From contig NC_016132.3 in assembly GCF_000005505.3 (NCBI RefSeq), positions 24,170,501-24,234,500 of the forward strand: a stretch of DNA of 64,000 nt, in the 5' to 3' direction. The position numbers were made by a program, and so were the translations under genes. Of the stretch, positions 47,128-58,020 are shown piece after piece (positions within the stretch are counted from its first letter, which is position 1; every line of letters starts with the position of its first letter). The notes beneath the pieces are model-generated. The model did not search any database and was not told the origin of the DNA. It was given only the letters and a program-made list of their open reading frames with translations. The DNA comes from Brachypodium distachyon (lineage: Eukaryota; Streptophyta; Magnoliopsida; Poales; Poaceae).

Positions 47128-48220
47128 AAACAAACAAACAGGTTATTTTGGTTTTCTGATGGCAAATATATCATCCGATGTGAGAGATCTGAAGTGACCA
47201 AAATCCCCCTTATGATGCTGCCAATATTCAACTGAAAGAGATACTTCACAGCCACAAGTGAACTACAGGCTAGCTTAGCGAGAAGCCCAATCAAGTTTTT
47301 TTTTTTGAGGACACAAGCCCAATCAAGTTCTGCAATGAGAACAAACAACAATTAACTCCATCGATAAAAAAAAAAGAGACATACAACCATACACCGCAAG
47401 TTGATGGCATAAGGGAAGAGAACCCGTTGGTGTTGATCAAAGGAAGAACCTTCTCTACCACATCCTGGTGGCAGAGGTGGTCAATAAGCTCTACTGAACT
47501 CAGTCTGCGATGCTTATCAAGCAATTTGCAACCTTTTCCAGTACGTGCGATGTTATATCACCTGAAACATTAGCAGAGCACTACATACATGCTAGATAAG
47601 CTCGGTTAAATTGGTGACGAACAATACTATCTTGTCCTCAGACTGCAGTAGATTACACAACATTGGTACTGAATCCATAACATGCAATAGCTGAGACTGC
47701 AAGCTTCTGAATAATCCGATGTAATTTGCAAATGTAGTTAAGTCTAAGCAAAAAGATGAAAATGCTGCAATTCTAACTTGAATATTTGTAGAGAAAAAGT
47801 CAATGTATGTCAGCACGGCAGTAATCATGCATGCCTGGTGCCTGCAAGCACGGCGTCGGCTGCCTCCGCGATATCTTCTCAAACGCCTACAACTGCAAGC
47901 ACTGCTCATCCACAAGCATGATCACATAACACACTTCAGCTTAATGTGATCGTCAGATTAGTGTTCGTCAGATCTGTCAGCTTACTTGCTCAGCCACGTC
48001 AAGGTACTCAATCGCGAGGAGCCGGGAGCAGAGTACGGGGAGCAAGCCATGGCGGACAATGGCGTCAGCTGCACGTGGCATGGCATCGCAGAGATGCATG
48101 ATGGCGCGAAGGGAGAGCAGCATGTCGTCGGGGCTAGCCACCCTGCTATCTCCTCCGCAGGCCAGCCGCACCACCGCCTCCGTCTAGAAGTAGCTCCCGG
48201 CGCCCTCCGTGCAGAACGAA
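47128..48220 (-). pseudogene. Fragment of a UPL3/UPL4-type HECT E3 ligase gene (armadillo region)
   Basis: Minus-strand exon pieces match the N-terminal armadillo region of plant UPL3/UPL4: LSFCTEGAGSYF-stop-TEAVVRLACGGD, then DDMLLSLRAIMHLCDAMPRA and LLPVLCSRLLAIEYLDVAEQ (48220-47986, ending at a GT donor); MITAVLTYIDFFSTNIQ (near 47830); MDSVPMLCNLLQSEDK (near 47670); VVEKVLPLINTNGFSSL (near 47440); and NLIGLLAKLACSSLVAVKYL with GSIIRGILVTSDLSH (47297-47160). Lesions: a TAG inside the first piece, a TAG and frameshifts around 47850-47890, and a poly(A) microinsertion at 47298-47314. The HECT domain is absent. It is a dead gene fragment with introns retained, so DNA-level capture, not retroposition. 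Confidence 0.82.
47283..47329 (-). mobile_element. Ultra-short poly(A) insertion with 15-bp duplication in the UPL fragment
   Basis: On the minus strand AACTTGATTGGGCTT occurs twice (47329-47315 and 47297-47283), separated by GTGTCCTC plus nine A. The second copy continues the UPL reading frame. It looks like a LINE-type insertion cut down to 17 nt, with a perfect 15-bp target duplication. Confidence 0.65.
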
Positions 48221-49538
48221 AGCGCCCATCACCACCAGCTGTCCGCACCCATTGACCAGTCGACCTTGTAGGTGGCAGCGCCGAGGAGAAGGCACAGGAC
48301 GAGCAAGCCGATGGTGAGTCCCTGCGTCGCAGTGCCTCTTCCCTGAGCCATGGCTGTCACTCTTGTGCTGCTTCTCAGCTGCGTCTTGGTGTGAGGTGGA
48401 GATGGAACAGACAACAGTGTGTGTCGAACTCGCCGTCGCCAATGACATCGTCGACCATAGGCACGGCTCCAGGAACACCGCCGAGTCGCTGGTCGAGCGC
48501 CGGTGCGCGCTCTGCCTCGCCACCGCGAAGCCCAGGAACTCACCGACCGCCGACCAGTCCTGCCCCGCCGCTATCGGCGCCTATAGCGAGCACCGCCACT
48601 TCCATTGCTCACCTCCTCTCATCTCCCAATCCCGACTTTCTCCCGTCGGCCATGCTCGCCGCGGGTGCTCCCTCCTGCCTCTCCCTGCTCCTCGTGCGGA
48701 CGCCCGCAACAGGCGCTCTCTGCTCCTTCTCCGCCGCCTGCCCGCCTGCATCTCGGTGATCCTCCGTGAATCGATGAAGGTGGACGCCGCCCAACACGCT
48801 GCGGCCTGATGTGCGCGCCCACCACTCGCCCTGCCCGCTCCACCTCTCGTTGCCACGCGCGCTGCCGAGATCCGACGGAAGCACGGGCAGGGAAGTCGGG
48901 GAGGGACATAGGGAGGAGGCTGCACGCACAGGGGAGGAGGGCGGCGGCGGAGCGTGTAGGGAAGGAGAGGGCAGCGTCGGCTGCGTCCGCAGCGAGGGAG
49001 GGCGGCGGCAACGAGACGCGGGCTTGGGAGAAGGAAACAATGCTTCGGAAAAAAAGCAGAGCCATCGGGGAGGGCGGACGTAGAGCGACGGCCGACCGTA
49101 TCATCACCACCAACTCCAATTTAATGGTATAGATACAGCAGCCTCCTGCGCGTGTGTACATGGACTAAAGATATGCCGTGCTAGCAATCTATATAGCCAG
49201 CTTGGGCTAATTAATTGTCTGGCCATTAGCCCATTAATCGTGTCATCTTAAATCAGGAGTACGTGCAGGAGCATTTACATATACACGTACATGTATGATG
49301 CATAGCAACCTGAACAGGGCCACACCTTGTTGGCTCCATGCTTGAATCTTTTTTTCATTCCACCGGAAGAGATTAGTGTACAAAATCTCGTCGAACATGG
49401 TCGACCCCTTTTTATAGCGCCGGAATGCGAACCGGTGGGCGTGTGAACGAGGCGATAATAGGCGGGGGCACGGCCGCGTCGCAACCGGCGGCCTACGGCC
49501 ATTAAAATCCACTCGGGAGCCGAGGAGGGGCCGGTGAG
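48221..49538. other. GC-rich unassigned DNA upstream of the UPL fragment
   Basis: Many overlapping open frames on both strands reflect base composition; none shows a known domain. It probably belongs to the Harbinger-ended element. ACCGGCGGCCTACGGCCATTA at 49482-49502 has a near copy inside the LINE 5' junction. Confidence 0.35.
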
Positions 49539-49909
49539 AAACCGGTGAGCCTGGGACCGGCGGGCTACGGCCATTACTTGTCTCCGGATTTGGGTTCGTC
49601 TGATGATGTTAGCAACGACCCCAATCGTGACCCTGGGTGTGGTCCTTCGCCTCGAGGGCCTCGTTTCTACTCCTTTGCTTGTCAACGTGGAGTTGTGGAT
49701 GGTGGGTCGCGGCGGCAGGGGGCTTCTGACCATGGCGGCGCGGGTGGCGGCGATGCCGCTTGGTCCAAAACTGGGTGGCCCAGGTTTTGCATCGACCCCT
49801 GGCCGGCCTTCTCCGCCAAGCCTTCCTGCTTGTCCTCGCCTGACGCGGCTACTGCCTATGGTTCTCCCCCTCTTGCCCTTCTTCTGGAGGCGGGGACGGG
49901 TTTGATCCT

Positions 49910-50368
49910 ATGCGTCTGGAGGTAGTCATACGGCCACTGGTGGTTTGCAAAGCTTGGGGTGCTCCGGTGGGGTCCTCGAAGTTGGCTGATTACAATGTGG
50001 TCGATTTGCCTCTTGCTTCTTCCACGGCAGATTCCCCAATCCCTGTGGTTTCCCCTGTGGGTTCCTCGTTGGCGGGAGACGGTTCCCCGATCTCCTTCCC
50101 TGACATCCCCCCCTTATGCCCTGAGGATACGGTGTTCCTTCGACCTGAGATGGACATGTTCTGTGTCAGCCTTTTGGGGGGTGGCTCGCCTCTCTCTGCA
50201 GCGGCGGAGCCGTTCACGCCGGCGTCGCTCACGACTCCTGTGGAGACGTTTAAGCTCTTTGAGCGCCCACTCTCTCAGAACAACATCGTCGCTATCCTCT
50301 CCTTGTTTGGTTGGGAACCGGATGCTTTGCCTCTGATGGCCGAGGAGCTGGCCGTGGTGGAGGCTTAG
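49910..50368 (+). pseudogene. LINE ORF1 C-terminal remnant
   Basis: The frame ends with RPLSQNNIVAILSLFGWEPD and ALPLMAEELAVVEA, a tail I recall from ORF1 proteins of grass L1 elements, just before ORF2. The N-terminal nucleic-acid-binding domain and CCHC knuckle are not present, in keeping with 5' truncation. The upstream frame at 49545-49925 probably belongs to the same protein after a frameshift. Confidence 0.55.
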
Positions 50369-50377
50369 CGGCCCTCC

Positions 50378-53300
50378 ATGTGGTGGATCGAGTGGGACTG
50401 CTCAATGGCAGCAAGCCCCAAGATCCTTGTGTGGAACGCGCGAGGTCTTAACTCTAGGGCCAAGCGCCGTGCTGTTTTTCAAGTGGTTTCGACTTCGGCC
50501 GCTTCTGTGGTTTGTATCCAAGAGACAAAATTGCATCTTATTACTTCTAGCATTGTGCTTCAATGTTTGGGCGCCGAGTTTTCGGATTTTTTCTTCTTGC
50601 CGGCCGAGGGCACGAGGGGTGGTATCCTCCTGGCATGGAAGCCAGGGGAGGTGGCTCTGTCTAACCCCCATTTTACGGCCATTCCATTACGGCCCAAATG
50701 AGGGTGTTGGATAAAAGCTGGTGGCTGACGGGTGTCTACGGCCCACATCGCGATGTTGATAAACCTGGTTTTCTACAGGAGCTTAGGGATATCAGAGACA
50801 TCCATGCTGGTCCTTGGGTTGTGGTAGGCGATTTCAATCAAATCGTGAACCCGGAGGATAAAAGCAACTTGAGGTTGCATCGTGGACTCATGGCAAGATT
50901 TCACCGTCTCCTTGCTGATCTTGACCTGAAGGAGTTGTATCTGGCCGGGCGACGCTTCACTTGGTCGAATGAAAGGCAAAATCCCACCCTAGAGCGTCTA
51001 GACCGCGTGTTATCTTCTGTGGACTGGGAGGCCTTACTTCCGAATGCTTACCTATCTGCTCTAAGTACTGCAACCTCCGACCACTGTCCATTGTTGCTTG
51101 ACTTGGAGGCAGATTTGAGGGTAGGTCGATGTTTCCATTTCAAGGCCTTTTGGACGAAGGTGCCAGGCTTCCTGGAGGTGGTTAATTCGGCGTGGAATGA
51201 GGATGTGGTGCCGACGTTGAATCCCTTCCAGTGTGTGGCTTCCCGCTTACGGCGCACTGCTAGGCGGCTGAAGAGCTGGAGTGACCGTTTCATCGGGGAT
51301 ATAAAATTGCAACTTTTGGTGGCTACAACGGTTATCTTGCGCCTGGACGTCGCGATGGAGTCCAGGCGTCTCTCTGATAAGGAGCGTGGTCTGCGCTCCT
51401 TGCTTATTGTTGGGCCTCTCTTCTCTAGAGAGGACAATTGCTCGTTAGAGGTCTCGTCTTCTGTGGCTTCGTGAGGGTGACGCAAATACACGTTTCTTTC
51501 ACTTAAACGCGAGTCACAGAAAACGGAAGAACTACATAACCTCCTTGGAAAGTGCGGGAGTCCGCATTTCTGATCATCGTGGAATCGCGGCCGAGGCCAA
51601 TGGGTTCTTTTCCGGCCTGCTTGGCTCGGGTGTGGATAGGGCCTTTGGGCTGGATCTTGACTTTCTCGGCGCCCAGCCTTTCGGCCCGCTTGGCCTTGAG
51701 GCTGATTTCACCGATGAGGAGGTGTGGAATGTGGTTCGGGCCTTGCCGAGGGACAAATGCCCAGGCCCTGACGGATTCACAGGTCGCTTCTTCGTGTCAT
51801 GTTGGTCGGTCATCAGAGTGGATATTATGGAGTGCTTCCGGGCGTTCGCTTCTCTGGACTGCCGTGGGCTTGATGCGGTTAATCAGGCTTTCATCTGTTT
51901 ACTGCCGAAGATCCAGGGCGCCGCCTCCATCAAGGACTTCAGGCCCATCAGCCTGATTCACAATGTGGGCAAGCTCTTGGCCAAGGTGTTGGCGAACAGG
52001 CTGGGCCCGGAGCTCCCGCAGCTGGTCGGGGCCCAACAAGGTGCGTTCGTCCGTAGAAGGAGAATACACGACAACTTCCAGCTTGTCCAGGCCATGGCGA
52101 GGCGTTTGCTGAAGCTTCGTTGCCCGACGGTTTTGCTCAAGCTTGACATCACGAAGGCGTTCGACTCCCTCCATTAGGCATTCCTCTTTGACATTCTTCG
52201 GTGGTTCAGCTTTGGTCACAAGTGGTTGGGTTGGATTGGGGCTCTGCTTGGCTCGGCTACGACTCGAGTGCTTATCAACGGAATTCCTGGTTCTTCAATT
52301 GAGCACAAGAGGGGATTGCCACAAGGGGACCCGCTATCGCCGATGCTTTTCATCCTTGCTATGGAGGCCCTTAATTGGTTGTTGAAGCGGGCGGAGTCCT
52401 TTGGGCTCTTTGAGCGCCTTGCCCGCGGCGGGCTTGAGCAGCGTGCATCCTTCTTCGCGGATGATGCGGTGGTTTTTCTCCAACTTGTGGATCATGAGCT
52501 TGAGGCTTGTGTGGCGATCCTCGAGGATTTCGGCGAGGCTTCTGGGATACGAGTCAACTTCACGAAAACATCGGCCCATCTCATCCGTTGCTCGGAGCAG
52601 CATGGCGACCTTGTGGGACAAACTCTGAATTGTGGTGTTCAAGGCTTTCCTTGCTCCTATCTTGGTCTGCCCCTTGGCCTTCGAAAGCCTTCGGCAGGCC
52701 AATTGCAAGGGATTGTGGCGAAGGTGGCTCACAAGCTCCAAGTGTGGTCCGCGCCCATGTTGTCGGCCGGTGGCTGCCTCACTCTTGTCCGCACTACACT
52801 TTGCGCCATGCCAATCTATGCAATGATGTCGCTTGACCTCCTGGTGAAAACCATCAAGGAAATTGAGAAGATTTGCAGGGGCTTTTTGTGGAAAGGGCGA
52901 AAGGAGGTCAAGGGTGGACACTGCCTTGTTGCTTGGGATACGGTTTGCTCCCCCCGGGAGGTTGGTGGTTTGGGTTTGCCAAACTTGAGGCTACTCAACG
53001 TTGCCCTCCAGTCTAGGTGGACGTGGCTTCAGAGATTTGATCACTCTAGACCTTGTTCAGAGTTTGACCTTTCCGTTCCTTTGCTTGCGGAGGAGGTTTG
53101 TCGGGCGGCTATCTCTGTGGAGTTAGGATGCGGGCGCAATGTTTCCTTTTGGCATGACCCATGGGCTAATGTCATGGCTATTAAGGATCTCGCCCCCACT
53201 CTTGCACAGAGGGTGTCGGCTAGAAACTTCCGCTACACTGTGGCTGAAGCCCTTCCGAACAATGCCTGGCTTCGATCTTTTGGTCCAGACCTTGCCTTCA

Positions 53301-53731
53301 ACGAGATCGAGGAGTTCCTGCTTGTTTGGGACCGGGTTCATTCGGTGGTTCTTTCGGAGGAGGATGATCACTTCAAGTGGAACTGGTGCGCCTCGGGCCT
53401 GTTTTCGACTTCTTCCGCTTACGTGGCCTTCTTCCGCGGGCGCGAGCTCATGCCGGGGGCCTCAGAGGTTTGGAACTCGCGTGCGCCCAGCAGATGCAAG
53501 TTCTTTATGTGGCTTGCTATTCGTGGGCGTTGCTGGACGGCCGACCATCTCCGTGGCCTTGGTCTCCAGCATCCGGTGCGATGTCCGCTCTGTGATCAGG
53601 AGCAGGAGGACATTTCTCACCTCCTGGTTGGCTGTGTGGTGGCCAGGCAAGTGTGGTCGGCTATCTTCATTCCTTGGGGAAAGCCCGATTGGGTTCCTTT
53701 GGGACATACGCCGCTTGCCGAGTGGTGGTGA
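50378..53731 (+). pseudogene. LINE ORF2: endonuclease-reverse transcriptase (broken)
   Basis: Apurinic-type endonuclease: KILVWNARGLNSRAKRRAV and VVCIQETKL (near 50430-50530), VVVGDFNQIVNPEDKSNL (near 50820), SDHCPLLLDLE (near 51078). Reverse transcriptase: LPRDKCPGPDGFTG (near 51745), FRPISLIHNVGKLLAKVLAN (near 51940), LLKLDITKAFDSLH (near 52134), GLPQGDPLSPMLF (near 52315), catalytic FADD (near 52456), in place of the more usual YADD. A zf-RVT-like end has SRCKFFMWLAIRGRCWTADH and CPLCDQEQEDISHL (near 53490-53620). Breaks: a stop at 50701 before MRVLDKS, a frameshift around 51430, a TAG after DSLH at 52176, and a late frame loss near 53730. It provides target cleavage and copying in an intact element; here it is dead. 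Confidence 0.93.
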
Positions 53732-54272
53732 GTCTGGAGACGATCAGCTGGAGCGACAGGAAGAACCTAAACACGGCCATCACCCTCGTCTGCTGGTGCA
53801 TTTGGCGACATAGAAACTCCATAGTGTTCAATGGTAAGTCGCCGTGTGTTAGTAGGATTTTACACTCTGTTACGGATGAAGGATCCGCTTGGGTTGCGGT
53901 TAATCTTTTTAGGGGTGGTGGTTTTGTGGCTTCCCAGTGGGTTGTAAGAGAATAATCTCATGATTTTGCCCTAAGGGCCTTGTAGCCTCGTCGCGGTCTT
54001 CTTCTTCAATATATGATACACCGACTTTGGTGTATTCTAGAAAAAAAAACCGGTGAGACAATTAATTGGTCGCTGACATCGCGGGCCCGCCGCAATAACG
54101 CGTTGCGCCGCCCCCCTCCCTTCCTGGCTGGGTTTGGTCTGGGGGCGCCGGCTAACTTTTTGAGTTGTGCCGGCTAAAAAACAAATTGGTTAGGCCGGCT
54201 GGGTCAAAATTTTCGCGCTGGTGTCCCCCAAGCCCGTTTAGGAGTCTTTTAGTGGGACGGCTGGAGTTGCTC

Positions 54273-54822
54273 TTATGAATGCGTCAAAAAGTCCGAGCAA
54301 TGCCGAGATGATGGCAGAAGACGAGGGGACCGACGAATCCCCGTGACAGGGGTGGGTTCTACCTTAGAACGCTAAATTTTCTGCCGGCCGGCCGTCGTAC
54401 CAAAATCGATCAACACAGGCAAAGGCATCAATAGGGGTGCAAAAAAAGCTGAGGCTTGTGAGTTGCTCGAGATCTACTCGTATTTTACCTCGACTCAAAA
54501 CTTGAAAATTGAGGGGCTGAGTATGAACTCATTTGTTTTTTGTTAGCACGTTTGTAGTAGCCCGGTTCAGAAACGAGCGAGTCCGAGCGAAATGGGAGAG
54601 TGGGCCGGTCGGGTACCGTTTGCTCACGTGGGCTTAGGGCCCGAAACACACGAAATGAGCGGTGGCGGCCCACCTATTAGATTAGGGGGTAGAAATCGTC
54701 TGAGGTCGCCCGAAACACCCATCGGAAAGGCTCGCAGAATCGGGAACCGGTTCATCCGTCGTCGCATACCCCACCCTCTCTCGCGCACGCCGCCGCCACC
54801 GTCACCGCCACCGCCGACGACG
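54273..54822. other. Upstream region of QCR9
   Basis: Contains the presumed promoter and 5' UTR of QCR9. CGCCGCCGCCACCGTCACC-type leader sequence directly precedes the ATG. No other gene. Confidence 0.45.
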
Positions 54823-56908
54823 ATGGGTCTCTGGGATGCCATGTACCGCGTGGTGATGCGGCGTAATGCCGTCTACGTTACCTTCGTCGTCGCCGGCGCC
54901 TTCGCGGGCGAGCGGGTACGCCCTCCCTTCCGATCCCTATCTTCAGATCTACCCGTTCCCTTGCCTTGTTCGATTCGGCCTCCTGATTATCTGTGATTTG
55001 ATTTGGACGCAGGCTGTGGATTACGGAGTCCACAAGGTCTGGGAGATGAACAACGTCGGGGTAAAATTCTCTCTCATGGCTTCCCTTTCGTTTGTTCGTT
55101 TTTACCTCTATTCATTCGTGGGATACTAGATCTTGCATCTCTGATTTGGATAGTAGATGAGAAAATCCACATTTTTATGATCAGTGCGGTGTTTGTTCCA
55201 ATTATATTTGCTGCTAGGATCAGATGGGAATAATCTGTTGAGTGATTCTTGTTTTTTCCTGCAAAATGGGGCATTGATGCTGCCCTTGTTGCTTTACTCT
55301 GTTTTAAATCCGATGCCAGGTACAATCTAGCGTGCCTTTGATCTTAGCCACACCATTTGAATCAGTAAGAAAATTCGAATAGCTCCCCAGTTCTTCCAGA
55401 AATCACGGTGAAGGTTGCCTGCTCCACCAATTGTTCAGATCAAAAGTCATGGTTGTGCCTATGTGATTTGCCATCTTGTAGAATAGTGAGCAAAAAAGAA
55501 AGTGCTATCTGTACGTCTGTTATAATCTTATGCTATGATAACAGTGCTTAACAAAATGACAAAGTGAATCATACAGATTCTGTATGATCGTATAGGTTTA
55601 ATTAATTCAGTTAGAGGATTGTATGTGGCGTACAGGTCTACATATCTGATAGGACATGGACTGAAGATACACAATAAATGAATTTGACTCGGAAAAGCAT
55701 GCATAGCTCTTACTTCGACTGAAACACAAGTCTGAGAACTCAGAACTATATGGAATTATGGATGCATATTCACCATGTGATGGCATAACATCTAGCCGGC
55801 ACAGATACGGATACGTGTATCGGTATCGGACGGATACAGACACGGGGATACATCACGTGGATACGTTTGAGTAATTTAAACAAAAATTAAAAATAAAATC
55901 AATATGAACATGAAATTGTGAAATGATCAAATGAAGTTCAAGTTCAGCAATGCATACAAGCATAACATAGCAAACTAGCAAACACAAACAACAGATCTAC
56001 TTAAGTACTTAACTAGTTGTATCGTTATACAACATATCACTAAATGAGGTAGGGTTTCTAAATGGGCTGGGCCGGGCCGTATCCTTAAAGACTCCTAGAT
56101 GTATCCACCTAGTTTCCAGCTTTAAAATCTTTTTTTTTCGTTTATTCGACCGATACTCCAGGGATACGTATCGAAGTGTATCGGATACGTATCCCGTAGC
56201 GGACACCGTACGCGCACAAAGTGAAGTATCGGTGTTTTCGAGCATAACATACCTTGCACAATCTTTTTTTTCTTTTCGGATGATGTTTCCATTTCCCTGT
56301 ATGCTAATTAGTCTTTCTCAGGTGTCCTTGCATGCTATTGTATGATTATTTCATGCTTATCAAGTACTACCTCTGTTTCTTTTTATTAGATGTTTTGGCA
56401 AGCTAAAATAACTTGCCAAAACATCTTATAAAAGGGAACAGAGGGAGTAGCATATAAGGAGATTTTCCAGTAACTAATAACATAGCACTATAGCATATTA
56501 TCTCAATTTAGCAAACCATCTGTAGTTCTTTCATACACCTTCTTTAGTCTTTATTTTGGACCATTTGCTGCATACAACGTGTCAACAATAATGGTTGCAG
56601 AAATTGAACTCATATGCAAACGCACTAGTCATTTCCTCACACACGCCTGTGTCACGCATGATCTTAGCACGAAATGCTTGTAGATCATTTATAGAAAACC
56701 TGTTCATTGTAGCTTTCTGTTACGAAACATAGCTACTCCTACCTTATTTTTCACTCATAGAGTATGATTGGGTATAACTTGTGTGTGTTAGTTGGTTAAT
56801 TTAGAAGCTAAGTGCTTCAAATTTTGGCTGACAATTCTTTGCTCTTTTGAAATACAGAAACGGTATCAAGACATATCAGTTCTGGGGCAAAGGCCTGTTG
56901 AGGAGTGA
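54823..56908 (+). CDS. Cytochrome bc1 complex subunit 9 (QCR9)
   Basis: Three exons: 54823-54915, 55013-55060, 56858-56908; 63 residues, in frame, ending QRPVEE. QCR9/UCRY is a small single-pass subunit of mitochondrial complex III in the inner membrane, near the Rieske protein and cytochrome c1. The sequence MGLWDAMYRVVMRRNAVYV is followed by the helix VTFVVAGAFAGE and VDYGVHKVWEMNNVGKRYQD, matching the family order (short N-terminus, one membrane helix, KRYEDI-like tail). It is a few residues shorter than the roughly 70-residue plant proteins that I recall. The 1.8-kb second intron carries two repeats (55800-56245 and 56366-56449). Confidence 0.93.
55800..56245. repeat. GATACG/CGTATC-rich repeat in QCR9 intron 2
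   Basis: Both ends are dense in GGATACG and CGTATCC (for example GATACGGATACGTGTATCGG at the left, GTATCGGATACGTATCCCG at the right) around an AT-rich centre. The ends are partly inverted, so it may be a decayed DNA transposon of unclear class. Confidence 0.5.
56366..56449. mobile_element. Short Stowaway-like hairpin MITE in QCR9 intron 2
   Basis: TACTACCTCTGTTTCTTTTT and AGATGTTTTGGCAAG at the left pair with CTTGCCAAAACATCT and GGAACAGAGGGAGTA at the right around a loop of about 8 bases; 84 bp, a nearly complete hairpin. Confidence 0.88.
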
Positions 56909-57677
56909 GAGCATTGAAGCGTAGACTTCCCATGATCTTCCTTACATGAAATTAGACATCTTCTAAAGCTCCATGTTTTGGCATTTTCTTTTGGCACAAT
57001 AATAGTGTAAAACTCTCAACTCTTTCCATGAGTTTTTCGCCCATTTTCAGCACTTTGGCAAAAACTGTTGCACAGCGGATATTTCTGGTCGCTCTGGAAC
57101 CAGTTTAATACTCTCAAACTATGAATTCAAATTTGGTGATGTCTTATGTAATTGCTGTGTTGTCATTTCGATAAGCTAATGAAGATTTGGATAGTATCAC
57201 TTCTGGCCTTGCGTGCTTTGTATCATCTGCAGAACCATATTAGGATGTTTGCCAACGTTCTGGATTAACTCTTTTACCTCGATTGTCAGTGACTGCATAC
57301 GTCAGAGGATCTTTTTTCCCCTGAAACAATAAAGACCTCTTTATTATTTATGAATTATGATTACATCATCAACCAATAGAGGCAGGAGTACAATACTTGG
57401 AGGGAATCAACCAAGAGGTAGCAGGGGAAGCTTCAGCTAGTCTAGCCACCCGAGGACAATAGTCAACGTAGACCTCAGACGAAATCTGAAATGAGACACG
57501 CATAGTCATCATAGATCGCCACCGCCGGTCCAAAGGGTTGCGCAGCCCGCATACGTTAGAGGATCTTGTACCACTGTCTTCCTGGTAGTAACTAGTAAGG
57601 TTTACGATGGAGGATAATGCGCTATTCACCTAACAATTTACGGATTATTTAACATGAGGATGTCATTCTGAATGTCA
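56909..57677. other. QCR9 3' flank
   Basis: QCR9 3' UTR and spacer before the tRNA. A minus-strand open frame at 57369-57629 has no recognisable domain; TACGTTAGAGGATCTTGTACC (57551) and TACGTCAGAGGATC (57298) form a short repeat. Confidence 0.45.
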
Positions 57678-57750
57678 TCCGTCGTAGTCTAGGTGGTTAG
57701 GATACTCGGCTCTCACCCGAGAGACCCGGGTTCAAGTCCCGGCGACGGAA
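57678..57750 (+). tRNA. tRNA-Glu (anticodon CTC)
   Basis: A 73-nt cloverleaf. Acceptor arms TCCGTCG and CGACGGA pair, with discriminator A at 57750. The D arm is GTCT-AGGTGGTTA-GGAT. The anticodon stem CTCGG/CCGAG closes the loop CTCTCAC, with anticodon CTC at 57712-57714 reading GAG. The T arm has GGTTCAAGTCC, which is also the internal B box. There is no intron. All stems pair, so it looks functional. Confidence 0.96.
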
Positions 57751-57751
57751 A

Positions 57752-57756
57752 TTTTT
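57752..57756 (+). terminator. Pol III terminator of tRNA-Glu
   Basis: A run of five T begins two bases after the discriminator base, the usual RNA polymerase III stop signal. Confidence 0.75.
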
Positions 57757-58020
57757 GTTATTTTCCTGTTGTTTCATATCTAATATTTCTATTTCTTTAC
57801 TTACTGTCTATAAAAAAAACTTTCTTTACGAGATCTCTGAAACGAATCAATTTCCTGTGACCTGGAACGAATGTGTCAATCAATTTCCATGTCACGCAAA
57901 CAGCTTTGGAGCGGGATGTGCAGTGTGCTAAGGTCACAAAACATACATCCACTGATGTGCTAACTTATTCAGAAAGACAGAGCGTGCTACACTTTATTCA
58001 GCACAACCGAAGACGGGTTT
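57757..58020. other. Spacer between tRNA-Glu and the DLH gene
   Basis: Presumed 3' UTR of the minus-strand hydrolase gene. No other feature. Confidence 0.5.

Larger units (their letters stand above)
49550..54046 (+). mobile_element. L1-type LINE, 5'-truncated, with 11-bp target duplication
   Basis: AAACCGGTGAG flanks the element at 49539-49549 and 54047-54057. The 3' end is TGGTGTATTCTAG followed by about nine A. Inside are an ORF1 remnant, an ORF2 with endonuclease, reverse transcriptase and zinc-knuckle-like end, and a short 3' UTR. This is a target-primed non-LTR retrotransposon inserted into the Harbinger-ended element. It is no longer able to move, because ORF2 is interrupted several times. 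Confidence 0.92.
43880..54272. mobile_element. Harbinger-ended composite element split by a LINE
   Basis: Left end GAGCATCTCCAGCCG at 43880; right end, read on the minus strand from 54272, GAGCAACTCCAGCCG: 14 of 15 match. Flanking trinucleotides are TTC (43877-43879) and TTA (54273-54275), a near-match to the TTA/TAA duplication of PIF/Harbinger. Without the LINE (49550-54046) the element would be about 5.9 kb. It holds an odd repeat-borne ORF (about 44084-45020), unassigned DNA, and a dead UPL fragment. No transposase is recognised. The two ends could belong to different elements; the mismatched TSD leaves that open. Confidence 0.5.

Noticed and set aside
48146..49161. Several frames of 100-180 codons upstream of the UPL fragment
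   Set aside because: All three frames on both strands are open because of GC content; none continues the UPL protein.
52334..52921. 195-codon minus-strand frame
   Set aside because: Antisense shadow of the LINE reverse transcriptase.
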